A stretch of 64,000 nt of DNA from NCBI GenBank assembly GCA_963575745.1, contig CAUYUJ010015263.1:190295-254294 (forward strand), in the 5' to 3' direction. Made by a program: the position numbers and the translations under genes. Positions within the stretch are counted from its first letter, which is position 1, and the number at the start of each line of letters is the position of its first letter. Below the pieces are notes generated by a model that worked only from the letters and a program-made list of their open reading frames with translations, did no database searches and was not told where the DNA came from. Below, piece by piece: positions 32,804-42,101 of the stretch. The stretch comes from Prorocentrum cordatum. Its lineage: Eukaryota > Sar > Dinophyceae > Prorocentrales > Prorocentraceae.

Positions 32804-35800
32804 CTAGTCTCTCTGCAGCTGGAGGTCTTGGGCCACCTGGGCTGCGGCCCGCAAGAGGCCCTCGAGACCCGAAAGCTCAGCGTCAGTGAGACTGCTATGG
32901 GAGGGGAGTGCCTGTGCACAACGCCCTACTACTTCCCATATGATTGGACAAGGAGAGGAGGCTTGGGGGAAGAGGGAGACTACACGAGCTCTCTTATCTC
33001 TATGCTCAGGGTCAGGGTAAGGGTCATGGAATCGAGGAATATATCCAATCTGCAGAAACCAACCAACGCCCACACCTTGGGCACACACTCCGCCGTCGAA
33101 GGATCCGCGGAGGCCAATAACTCGAAAGTTGTCTTGGACATCAGGACGAAAGATATGGTGGTGGAACAGCTCTCTGAATATCTGGCCTTCCCGTGCTAAG
33201 TGGGTAAGATCATCAGCTACTGTATTACTCTCTCGATATATGTGTCGAATGAAGTCGTTGCCCCATGAGGGGGGTCGTATTCCTTCCTCCTCCAACTCTT
33301 CCATAAGAGAAATAATATTTGCCACCCGCCTACGATAAGAAGCCCCATCTCCTCCTTCTCCTCCCTCAACCTTCCAGAGACCATTGATCCAGTTACAGAT
33401 AAGAAGCGAATCGCCCGTCAGCTCAAGACCGATCCCATCATCACTCAGATCCCAAGTCGGCTCCTGTTCATTGTTCGAGGCCAATCTCTGGGCCAGCTTC
33501 TCAGACTCCTTCACCGACAACGGACGAGCCAACATCTCCTCCCCCCTCTCCTTCATGTAGTTTCCTCGTCCTCCAGTTCCTCCACGGACAACAAACAAGT
33601 CAAACAGAGAACCCAAAGTACAAGCTTCCAGTAACTGCCTGCAATACTGAACGAAGTCAGAGTAAGAGAAAGAACACGCCCTCCACCAACGATCCTCCAG
33701 ATTCACAAACGAGGGAAATATCGTCTGGAACATGAAACACCAAGGATGTTCACCCGTCGCCTGCCCCTTAGCACTGCCTAATCGTGTCAGTTTCGAGGCC
33801 TCCTTCCACTTCCACTGGGAACGCAAATATTTTGACTCAAGTGTCCTTTTCTCCTCCCACCTCGGGGTACAGCACATCAGAAGCCGGCGTGCGTCACGAT
33901 GCGCACGAGGATACACCGTCTGTTGTCCAGGTCCAGGAACAGCCACCCTCCGACGTTTCGGGGGGGGCCTGGGGGAATCCCTAGGCCCCCCCCGCTCACA
34001 GGGAACTTCAATATCTCGAGAAGAAGAGGCCCTATCAGAGGGCATAGCAGAAGTGACCATCCCATGCATATCTGAAGAGACAGCGCCCATCCCATTCGTA
34101 TCTGAGAAGACTGCGCCCATCCCATTAGTAACTGCAGGGGCAGCACCCATCCCACTGGTAACTGAAGAGACTCCCACCATCCCATTAGTAACTGAAGAGA
34201 CCACACCCATCCCACTGGTAACTGGAGAGACCATCCCATGCATATCAGAAGAGACCACACCCATCCCATTCGTATCTGAAGAGACCGCACCCATCCCACT
34301 AGTAACTGAAGAGACAGCCCCCATCCCATTGGTAACTGAAGAGACCTCCACCATCCCATTGGTAACTGAAGAGCCCGCGACCATCCCTGGGCTCAGCTCC
34401 GACTCAGGAATCTGATATCCGCTGTCGACATTAGCTCCGAAATATGATGCTATGTCAGCTCCAAGCTGCCACAAGGAATAAAGAACTCTCTGCACTGCAC
34501 TCTGGCACTTTGCTTCAAAGAACATCCGTCTAGCATTTCTGAGTCGAGCTGGCTTCCAAACTACCCAACTTTCGGAGGCTGGCTTTTGGGGTGACGTCAT
34601 CTGGTAAAGACAATTTCCCTCAAAGACATTCAGGCTCTGCAAGGAGTCCCTGTCCCAACTACTACCTTGACTTCCATAAATGAGAATGCTCTGAACCCGA
34701 GTGATATAACTCCTACACTTGGCCGAAAACGGGACTGCCTTTGATCTAAAATAAGCTGCATGCGCATGGAAGGCTCGTCGCGCGGCCCCGATCCGCCGCC
34801 GAAGGTCCTGGTGTGCCTCCCTATAGCTACAGTATATGCTGTTCCCCAAGACATTCATCTCGTCAACTACTTTGAACGGCACCATCTGATCCTGAACCCG
34901 AACCAGGATATGATGTTTTGGCTTCTCCGAGAAACCGATAAACGCGACCTCGAGCGACTCGATCTTCCATTCGAATCCCCATCCCCGCAGAGTCTCTGTC
35001 ATGTCTCCTACCTGTCGCCTAAACTCCTCCTCCGAAGATCCCAAGATAAAGATATTGTCGGCATATAGCAAGTGGTGTACAGGAACCGAGGCCGAAACTT
35101 CTCCCACCGAGTTTGGATCCAGACAATGGAACCCAATCCCCTGCTCATCCCAAAGCTTAAATAAAGGAGCCCACATCGCAACGACTATCAGGTTCCACAA
35201 GGAGGGGCTGTCGTTCCCACCTGTCCTGATGTGGGTATCGATTCCCACATTCGGCAGCTGCAGGCCCTGGAAGAGAAGCGAAGTGACCTCGCACGGCATA
35301 GGCACGAGCACACCGTACTGGAGCCAGGGAGGGAGAGAGAGGACGTCGAACGCACGTTTGACCGTCGAGATTTTCGTGTTCTGGAAAGCTTGTTTCACAT
35401 CCGCTGACCCAAGAACCAGACGTCGATCCTTCCCCCACTGTGTGGCGTGTTGTGCTGCTGCCTTAAGTCCTGCAAATATCTCAGTGCATGATCTTTTGGG
35501 AACGAAACCGAATAACGATGCATGAGTGCCAGCCTGGAGACAATATGGTTCAAGCATGATCGAGAGACAAGAACTGTACCACTTCTTAAAGATACTCTCC
35601 ACAGAAATACGCCTCGTATCAGAAACATCGCATATCGGATAAGATTTGGGAAGTAGTGTCGTCAATGTTTGATGCCAAGAAGATGGAGGTAAAACAATGC
35701 CACGTAAGATATCACAAAATAATCGCTTGATAGTGCGAACGGCTCTCCACGGAAGCGCTTTGATTACTTCTGCCCCCACCCCGTCTGGTCCCGTGGCTTT

Positions 35801-36805
35801 TCCCGGGTTGAGTCGAGCTCGGGCCCGAAGGACCACCGCCATCGTGAGCGTCGCCTCCTGGGGTCTGGGGGACCCCTGGAGCTCCTCCCTGAGGCCCTGG
35901 ACAATCTTGATCGACCGCAGACGCTCCTCCTCATCCTCGCAGACCTCCTTCAACTTCATCATCTCCTCCATCCACCTCTCCCTGTCCACGCTCTCCTCCC
36001 CCTCAATCTTCACCGCCTTCAAAGCTGCTTTACGTGGACGCTCCGCTTCCCATTCCAGCTTTGCTCGTTTGAATTTTCTGGCTTCCCGATCTCTTTTTCT
36101 GCGTAGAAGTCGATAGGCTAACGTCCCCCTCTCCGCCCTCCTCCGGTAGACCTGCACATCCAAGGACCGCAGCAATTCCGATCGTTCAGGGGCTCGAGCT
36201 GGGCGCTTCGGGGTACATTCTGTGGCCGACGCACACGAATAGATAACACTCTCTGCCTGACACATAAGTTGGCACGAAAATAGATTGGCATCCAACAACT
36301 GGCGACACGATCGACGAGCAGACAAGTTGAGTGGGTCCCAGCCTTTTAGGGTTCGAGAACGTCGTGAGAGATTCCGTCTCGCCAACTCCCTGGAAGCCAC
36401 TCTCAGAGAAGCTCGAACAAGGGCATGATCTGATAATCTCATCACGGCTCCCTGCTGCTGTCCTACGTACAGAAACTCAACCGAGCACCCCGACACCTGC
36501 GATCCATGAGGAACAAGGATGTAATCGAGCACTTCACGGCGGGACCCCTTCCGATAATCAAACCAAGTCGGCTTCCTAGCTCCAAAAGAATTCGAAGCAC
36601 ACATACGCTCCTGAACAAACCAATCCTCCACCTCCTGTCGCAAGCTCTCCACCTTCTCCTTCCTCTCCCGCTCCTTGGTCCCCGTGGCCTGGATCTGCAC
36701 TACCTCCAAGCCTCCTCCCGAATAAACCTCCTCCTCATGCTGTAAGTGTGGCTGTACAACAAGACGACAGAAACCATAACGACGGCATACGTACTTTCTG
36801 AGCAA
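32804..36805 (-). CDS. LINE-1 ORF2: endonuclease C-part, reverse transcriptase, permuted RNase H-like domain
   Basis: 1333 codons; the first is TTG, so the true start lies upstream across a frameshift. Residues 79-130: endonuclease end (KPTW, LDYILV, RLSDHALV). RT about 325-720: NPGKATGPDGVGAEVI (333-348), GFVPKRS (433-439), motif A SADVKQAF (467-474, Asp469), motif B RTGGNDSPSLWN (527-538), motif C YADN (581-584, Asn in place of the second Asp), then a thumb-like RRAFHAHAAYF and YGSQ. Residues 805-918 are ~10-residue repeats (SSVTNGMGAV); 950-953 KRRR could be a nuclear signal. The C-terminus has RNase H motifs in permuted order: GDSLL (1131-1135), RESNTVADDLTHLAREG (1191-1207), SFDGGV (1235-1240), TDAELSGLEGLL (1307-1318). 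A conserved WKEAS-type segment lies between RT and RNase H. It would copy element RNA at the nicked target. Confidence 0.85.
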   Translation of the reverse strand: MLRKYVCRRYGFCRLVVQPHLQHEEEVYSGGGLEVVQIQATGTKERERKEKVESLRQEVEDWFVQERMCASNSFGARKPTWFDYRKGSRREVLDYILVPHGSQVSGCSVEFLYVGQQQGAVMRLSDHALVRASLRVASRELARRNLSRRSRTLKGWDPLNLSARRSCRQLLDANLFSCQLMCQAESVIYSCASATECTPKRPARAPERSELLRSLDVQVYRRRAERGTLAYRLLRRKRDREARKFKRAKLEWEAERPRKAALKAVKIEGEESVDRERWMEEMMKLKEVCEDEEERLRSIKIVQGLREELQGSPRPQEATLTMAVVLRARARLNPGKATGPDGVGAEVIKALPWRAVRTIKRLFCDILRGIVLPPSSWHQTLTTLLPKSYPICDVSDTRRISVESIFKKWYSSCLSIMLEPYCLQAGTHASLFGFVPKRSCTEIFAGLKAAAQHATQWGKDRRLVLGSADVKQAFQNTKISTVKRAFDVLSLPPWLQYGVLVPMPCEVTSLLFQGLQLPNVGIDTHIRTGGNDSPSLWNLIVVAMWAPLFKLWDEQGIGFHCLDPNSVGEVSASVPVHHLLYADNIFILGSSEEEFRRQVGDMTETLRGWGFEWKIESLEVAFIGFSEKPKHHILVRVQDQMVPFKVVDEMNVLGNSIYCSYREAHQDLRRRIGAARRAFHAHAAYFRSKAVPFSAKCRSYITRVQSILIYGSQGSSWDRDSLQSLNVFEGNCLYQMTSPQKPASESWVVWKPARLRNARRMFFEAKCQSAVQRVLYSLWQLGADIASYFGANVDSGYQIPESELSPGMVAGSSVTNGMVEVSSVTNGMGAVSSVTSGMGAVSSDTNGMGVVSSDMHGMVSPVTSGMGVVSSVTNGMVGVSSVTSGMGAAPAVTNGMGAVFSDTNGMGAVSSDMHGMVTSAMPSDRASSSRDIEVPCERGGPRDSPRPPPKRRRVAVPGPGQQTVYPRAHRDARRLLMCCTPRWEEKRTLESKYLRSQWKWKEASKLTRLGSAKGQATGEHPWCFMFQTIFPSFVNLEDRWWRACSFSYSDFVQYCRQLLEACTLGSLFDLFVVRGGTGGRGNYMKERGEEMLARPLSVKESEKLAQRLASNNEQEPTWDLSDDGIGLELTGDSLLICNWINGLWKVEGGEGGDGASYRRRVANIISLMEELEEEGIRPPSWGNDFIRHIYRESNTVADDLTHLAREGQIFRELFHHHIFRPDVQDNFRVIGLRGSFDGGVCAQGVGVGWFLQIGYIPRFHDPYPDPEHRDKRARVVSLFPQASSPCPIIWEVVGRCAQALPSHSSLTDAELSGLEGLLRAAAQVAQDLQLQRD
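34052..34393 (-). repeat. In-frame ~30-bp minisatellite in LINE-1 ORF2
   Basis: About eleven copies of a roughly 30-bp unit encode variants of SSVTNGMGAV. All preserve frame. LINE-2 has no equivalent at the matching place (after FANGM, residues 736-740). Confidence 0.85.
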
Positions 36806-36807
36806 GC

Positions 36808-37188
36808 TTACCGACTGGAGTGCACAATGTGATATCTCCAGAAACTCGGGCTGCTGGCATCAGGCAAGTACAATGAGACAAAGAGAATCCGTCCAGCAAG
36901 GATCGCGCACCACCTCTCTGAGGCCCACTGACCTCGAACACTATCAGCCCTCCGATAGAGTATCATAGCACGGCGATCCTCCGAGACGTGGTAGTACAGT
37001 CCCATTTTGACAAACCATTGCGCCATAACGTCGATGTTCTGAGACTCCTGTACCCCCAGGAAATCCCAGCCTAGGTGTGCTCCGTAGACTACCCTCGCCA
37101 GAACACTATAAGCTTTGTCATCCTTCCTCCCGGCACGTTGAAGGTTGAGCGTGGCGAAGCGGACTTCCGTCGGCTCCGCCCGTCGGCG
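36808..37188 (-). pseudogene. LINE-1 ORF2 N-terminus: APE-type endonuclease, frameshifted
   Basis: In frame after the ORF1 stop the - strand reads VRFATLNL, a typical APE-endonuclease first strand, then DFLGVQESQ with the metal-binding Glu position, RRAMILYRR, and RILFVSLYLPD, a standard core strand. The frame then closes at a TAA at 36808-36810. Homology continues in another frame from about 36860 (PEFLEISHCALQ), which is open into the long RT frame, so one frameshift lies around 36845-36862. I cannot find the usual GDFN motif, so a second lesion or strong divergence is possible. The role would be nicking target DNA to prime reverse transcription; here the target is the hairpin loop. Confidence 0.75.
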
Positions 37189-38259
37189 TCACTGAGAAGC
37201 AGCCCTGGAGTCCGAGACTAACTCCTCGAGCTCTGTCTCCGTCATGGTGATGCCGTGCCTCTGGGCGAAAGACGTCCAAGCTGCTGGGATAACTCGCCAC
37301 TGCCCAGATCCCCCGAAGCTGGCCGCCTGATACTCGGCCAGCAAGCTCCGCTTCCACTCAACGGGGTCAGAGTACATCGTGGACGGCGACTTTCCGTACC
37401 CAGACGATCCTTTGAGGAAGATGGTGGGGTGCTTCCTGCTCCAGACACCATAAAATCGGCCAACCGCTTGATTGTGTGGGATCTTCTCGTCTGGGACCTC
37501 TGCACGAACTCTCAAACGAGACATCTTCGACTTCACCTTGGTGTAAAAGGCGTGGTTAAGCGATGCGTCATCATTTATACGTGTGAGAGCGCGTTGTACA
37601 GCATAGACCACTTCACTCCCTGTCCCAACCTTAAATCTAATCTTGATATTCCCCGTCATCGGTTTCGATCTGGCAAGTTTCTCAGAGCTGACCACATCCA
37701 CTTGACCGTGTAACCGCTCGTTGTCCGCTTTCAAAAGACCCAGGGTGTTCTGGAGTAGTGTGCAGGCATCCGCATCGTCAATCATCGTAAGTTCCCTACT
37801 CGTGCGATTCGACCAGTCCTGGACCCATCCGTACAATTCCACATATGTAGGAGTAAATTTTGCCGTCGATGTTCGTCCTGCAAATCTCGGGGCTGCTATC
37901 GTAGAGTTAGAGGATCCAATCGAAGCAGTATCCTGGCTGGCCAGGGTCTCCAAGTTCTTAAGCCTAATCTCCTGCTCCTGCTGGTTCTTCTCAATGGCCG
38001 TGAGTTTCTCTGTCTGGACCCCGAGACGTTGATCCATACTACTAATACGCACGTCAGTGGCCACCGAGGCGGCCTTCGACTCGTCATGATTCTGAAAGGA
38101 CATCTGCATGAACAATCGCAAACTCTCATCTTCTTGAAGACTCAGAATTTTCTCTCTCATGGCCTTTTGATCACGAATGTCACCTCCCGTCTTGTCCACC
38201 TTCTCCTCCTCCTCCATATCCGTCTTCATCCTCTTGCTACCCTGACCGTCAACCTCCAT
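37189..38259 (-). CDS. LINE-1 ORF1 protein
   Basis: 356 residues from an ATG at 38259. Residues about 1-40 are charged with acidic runs (MEEEEKVDK). About 60-115 look like a coiled coil (MDQRLGVQTEKLTAIEKNQQ; IRLKNLETLAS). The rest is a globular domain beginning near ELYGWVQDWSNR that I cannot assign confidently. I see no CCHC zinc knuckle. Position upstream of the endonuclease and the coiled coil fit a LINE ORF1 nucleic-acid chaperone that packages the RNA. It ends at TGA (37189-37191), and the same frame continues directly into the endonuclease, so ORF1 and ORF2 are separated by one stop codon without frame change. The TGA is followed by C, a context known to favour readthrough in other systems. 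Confidence 0.7.
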   Translation of the reverse strand: MEVDGQGSKRMKTDMEEEEKVDKTGGDIRDQKAMREKILSLQEDESLRLFMQMSFQNHDESKAASVATDVRISSMDQRLGVQTEKLTAIEKNQQEQEIRLKNLETLASQDTASIGSSNSTIAAPRFAGRTSTAKFTPTYVELYGWVQDWSNRTSRELTMIDDADACTLLQNTLGLLKADNERLHGQVDVVSSEKLARSKPMTGNIKIRFKVGTGSEVVYAVQRALTRINDDASLNHAFYTKVKSKMSRLRVRAEVPDEKIPHNQAVGRFYGVWSRKHPTIFLKGSSGYGKSPSTMYSDPVEWKRSLLAEYQAASFGGSGQWRVIPAAWTSFAQRHGITMTETELEELVSDSRAASQ

Positions 38260-38814
38260 TTCTTCTGGAAAGAACTGGCGAAACGACCCTTCTTGAACTT
38301 ACAGAAACACCACGAACGACGCGAGTAGTGTCGATAAGGTCGAGAACGACGAAATATGCAACACACTAAGCGACAGTAATCCTCCCAGTAGAAGTCTTCC
38401 AGATCTGCAAAGAATCGATCCCAAACACAGCTGGGCTCTCCGAGAGGATATAAGACGTTCCACCCTCCTGCTGGCTCTCCGAAGCTGTTCGTGACTGCAC
38501 AGAACGATACAACAATACTCAACTCGCACACGTGGAATGAATAATGGACGAGGGCAAAAAATGGAAGAAGGCACGCTCCCAAGAACAAAAGCAGATGCAG
38601 ACGTATGCGTGCTCCACTCGTACCAGCAGGGCGTTGCCTCCCAGTAACCAGTTCAATCAGGAGCCTGATGCCAGCAGAGGGGCCGCAGGCTGTCCAAGAT
38701 GTGTGCGAAAGAGTGTACAGTATGTGGAACCCAACTCCCCACTGCACAATGCAGCTCGAGAGAGCCCCCCGGCGGGACAAGGCCGAGGGAGAGCGGGAGG
38801 TAAGCTCCGCTTCC
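38260..38814 (-). other. LINE-1 5' leader
   Basis: About 555 bp between the target duplication and the ORF1 ATG. No convincing conserved coding frame. LINE leaders of this kind often hold an internal promoter, but I see no specific motif to call. Confidence 0.45.
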
Positions 38815-39822
38815 TCAACCTTTCTTACCGCCGGGGGACTCGTAGAGCTTCCTGACCATATATAATATAACAAAACTGCAGAGAACGATTAAGTTTTTCA
38901 GCCCCAGCGATTTCAGACCTCTCGATACAACAGCCGAACGCCTCTGATGTTTCTGGATCGTTTGCTGTGCGTACCAGCTCATAGCTGTCCTACAGCCCGA
39001 GTTCAATACAGAAAAGAGACAACACCTGCCAAGGTGACTTGAAGAATACGAACAGTTTTGCGGACCTAGCCCGAGTAGCAAACCCAGTTCAGATCTCTGG
39101 ATGCAACAGACGAACCCGCACGATGATATCAAATCAGCGTCTGTGCGTATCAGCTCTGTAGCTCTTTTACATCCCGAGTTGCGTGCGAAAATCGACAGCA
39201 CCTCTCAAGATGACTCCAACAATACGAATAGTTTCCCGAACCTAGCTTGAGTACCGAGTTTAGACCTCTGAATGCAACAGGCAGACGCGCCTGATGTCTC
39301 CAAATCGATTCCTGTGATAATAGCACTGTAGCCGCCCTACAGCCCGAGTTAAGTGCAGAAAACCGACAGCACCTCTCAAGATGACTCGAACAGTACGAAT
39401 AGCTTCGCGGACCTAGCTCGGGCAGCAGACCGAGTTCAGAGCTCTGGATTCAACAGACAAACGCGCCTCATGATTCTGAATCGGTTTCTGTAAGTATCGG
39501 CTCCGTAGCTGTCCTACAGCTCGAGTTGACTACAAAAACCGAAAACGCATGTCGAGATGACTCGAAATGGCCAATCCCGCCTGCCTGCTTTTCGGCAGTA
39601 AAAGGTACCCGATCGAGCTGAGATCAAGACGGCGAGCAGGAAAAAGATCGAATATCCTGAGAAAAATACTAGAGGTCAAACGAATTGAGGAATTTCGAAG
39701 AAAAAATTTTCAACTGAGCAAAGGTCAGCAAAAGGTGTCAGACTTCTCTTCCAAACTAGCTCTCCAGCGCCCCGGAATTACTCTTAAGCTTCCAGCAACT
39801 AGCTAAAAAAAACTCTACGAGT

Positions 39823-39934
39823 TATTCGCTCTAGAGACCTAAGCTGCTCACAGAACGAAGTTTGGGCACTAATGCGTGCAGTGAAAATATCGTTGCTTGA
39901 AATCAATGGTCAAATATCTTTCGAATCTTAGCAC
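39823..39934 (-). mobile_element. L fragment
   Basis: Internal L sequence (TCTAGAGACCTAAGCTGC; GTCAAATATCTTTCGAATC), lacking both ends. Confidence 0.6.
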
Positions 39935-41215
39935 AACTGGGCGCCGGCGGTAAACCGTCAACCTTTCTTACCGCCGGGGGACTCGTAGAGCTTCCTAACA
40001 ATATATAATGTCGAAAACAAATTGCAGAGAACGGAGAGTTTTTCAGCCCAAGCGATTTCAGACTCTTGATGCCACAGCGAAACGCCCCCGATGCTTCTGG
40101 CAGGCGGACGCGTCTGATGTCTACTCGATTCCTGTCATTACCAGCCCTGCAGCCCCTACAGCCCCAGTTAAGTTCAGAAAACTGACAGCACCTCTCAGGA
40201 TGACTCGAATACTACGAACAGTTTCGCGAACCTAGTTCGGGCAGCAGACCGATTCGACAGGCGGACGCGCCTGATGTCTCCAAATCGATTCCTGTCACTA
40301 CAGCACTGTAGCCCCCTACAGCCCGAGTTAAGTACAGAGCCGACAGTATCTCTCAAGATAACTCGAACAATACGAATAGTTTCGCGATTCTAGATCGGAC
40401 AACAGACCGAGTTAAGAGCTCTGGATTCAACAGACGAACGCGACTGATGATTCTGAATCGGTTTCTGTGAGTAGCAGCTCTGCGGCTGTCACATGGCTCA
40501 GGTTAAGTACAGAAAACTGAGAGCGCCTGTCAAGATAACTCGAATCATACGAATAGGTTTCCGGACCTAGCTCGGCTAGCAGACCGAGTTCACACCAGGA
40601 CGAGGGGCCCGAACAACTCACACCAGGAGAAGCCCGAACAACTCACACCAGGACGAAGAGCCCGAACAACTCACACCACGAAGAGCCCGAACGACTCACA
40701 CCAGGAAGGGCCCGAACGACTCACACCAGGACGAGAAGCCCGAACGACTCAGAGCACGGGGAGCGCTTTCCCTCCCTCCTCCTCCGCCTCGTCCTTCTCC
40801 CGCCCCCACCACAAGAAAGAGTACAAGGAGGCGGGAGGAAGGAGGAACAGGGGAGATATGCGGGGGCAGGCGGAAACACGCCTGTGGATGCAACAGACGA
40901 ACGCGCCTGATCATTCTGAACCGATAAGGCGTGCACCAGCTCTGTAGCTGTCCTGTATCTCGAGTTAAGTCCAATATACCGAGAGCGCGTACCAAGATGA
41001 CTCGAAACGGCCGATCCCGCGGTGTGCTTTTTGGCAGTAAAAGATACCCGATCGAGCTGAGATCAAGATGGCGAGCGGGAACAAGATCGAATATCACCAA
41101 AAGAATACTAGAGCTCAAACGAATTGAGAAATTTCGAGAACAAAATTTTCAACCGACCAAAAATCACCAAAAGGTCCGTCGAGATTTTTCTTGCCAGCTC
41201 TCCAGCGCCCCGGAA
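39935..41215 (-). mobile_element. S element containing a minisatellite
   Basis: Hairpin at 39943-39976 with perfect GTAA/TTAC arms. Central repeats 40030-40590, a minisatellite-containing insertion, one more unit, leader and a truncated left end at 41215. Confidence 0.75.
40592..40870. repeat. ~30-bp minisatellite and GC-rich insert inside an S repeat unit
   Basis: Five to six units built on CACACCAGGACGA and GCCCGAACNACT (40592-40752) are followed by a CT/GA-rich stretch. The S unit is interrupted after GAGTTCA and resumes at CCTGTGGATGCAAC. Confidence 0.75.
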
Positions 41216-41597
41216 CTGGCGCCGGCTGTAAACCGTCAACCTGGCTACCGCCGGGAACCTCGTAGAGCTCCTTCCACGTGCATATAGATGAGTGGCATGC
41301 GAGCGTGGAGGGAGCTTCGTCGGAGGGGGCATTTCTCGAACAATTGTGGGCAACATTGTCAGATGTGTGTTGATGTTTCGGGTGGAAGTCCGGTTCTCGG
41401 CCGAAGTGTTTTCGATAGTTAAAATGTGGCGTCCTAAAAGAAAAAAAAAGACAAAAGAAAAAAACAAAAGAAAAATGAAAAAAGAAAAAGAAAAAAAAAA
41501 ACACAAAAAAAAAAAGAAAAAAAAAGAAAAAAAAAGAAAAAAAAAAGAAAAGAAAAAGAAAATAAAAAAAGAAAAAGAAAAAAAAAAAGCTCATGAA
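41216..41597 (-). mobile_element. L element truncated by an A-rich tract
   Basis: Hairpin at 41222-41254 (left arm CCGGCTGTAA). A divergent L interior follows to 41431, then the A-rich tract. Confidence 0.6.
41432..41589. repeat. A-rich tract
   Basis: About 158 bp of A with regular G and occasional C on the + strand. Lys-rich and Phe-rich frames over it are artefacts. Confidence 0.85.
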
Positions 41598-42101
41598 AAC
41601 TGGGAACAAGCGGTAAACCGTCAACCAGGTTACCGCCGGGCACCTCGTAGAGCTCTTTTCTTGCACAGTGCTCCTCGAAACACATGCAGGAAGCTTCTGA
41701 AGCGAGAGACGAAAAACTCGAAAAATCAGGATTTGTCGGTTTTCATCCAAACTCGGTTGCTCCAAATGTTTTGATAGTAATACTGCACCTACGGACCTGA
41801 GAATTTGACTGGCAGACGCGGCATAACCCACTTTAGGAGCGAAAAATCTGGCTTCTCAAAATGAATTCTCAAATATCTTTCAAATCTTAGCAAAACCGAC
41901 CGAAAGTTGTCACATTGTCTCTTCTCGTCGGGTCGACCAACTAGCTCAGCCCCGCGCCGGAATTCCTCTAGCTCATCGCCGACGAAGAGCTCTACGAGGT
42001 ATTAAGACGCAGAGGCCCTCATAGTCGTTTACAGGTGCGAAGAATCTGGTTTCTCAAAATAAGTGGTCAAATATCTTTCAAATCTTGGCAAAACCACCCA
42101 A
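41598..42101 (-). mobile_element. L element plus L fragment
   Basis: Hairpin at 41606-41639 (left arm damaged, ACAAGCGGTAA). Full body and left end GAGCTCTACGAGGT to 42002, then an internal L fragment 42003-42101. Confidence 0.7.

Larger units (their letters stand above)
32747..38814 (-). mobile_element. LINE-1, near full-length non-LTR retrotransposon
   Basis: About 6.07 kb with a ~555-bp 5' leader, ORF1, an APE-type endonuclease, RT and RNase H-like ORF2, and a very short 3' UTR ending in A10 (- strand of 32745-32754). Target duplication TCAACCTTTCTT lies at 32735-32746 and 38815-38826; its last bases are ambiguous with the tail. The target is the S hairpin loop. There are no long terminal repeats, protease or integrase. 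Endonuclease plus RNase H recalls the I/R1/LOA/Tad-type grouping, but I cannot place the clade. At least one frameshift in the endonuclease suggests this copy is inactive, unless it is a sequencing error. Confidence 0.85.
32713..39822 (-). mobile_element. S element split by LINE-1
   Basis: The right terminus and half the hairpin are at 32713-32746; the other half and right TIR are at 38815-38854. Central repeats continue to about 39560, then leader and left end to 39822. Removing LINE-1 restores an S hairpin like that at 39943-39976. Confidence 0.8.

Noticed and set aside
33877-34415. Antisense + strand frames over LINE-1 (e.g. 227 codons at 33732-34415)
   Set aside because: They mirror the 30-bp coding minisatellite on the other strand; the - strand RT frame is the real one.
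32747-38814. LTR retrotransposon or endogenous virus
   Set aside because: No LTRs, protease, integrase or envelope; the endonuclease is APE-type and the target duplication and A tail are LINE-like.
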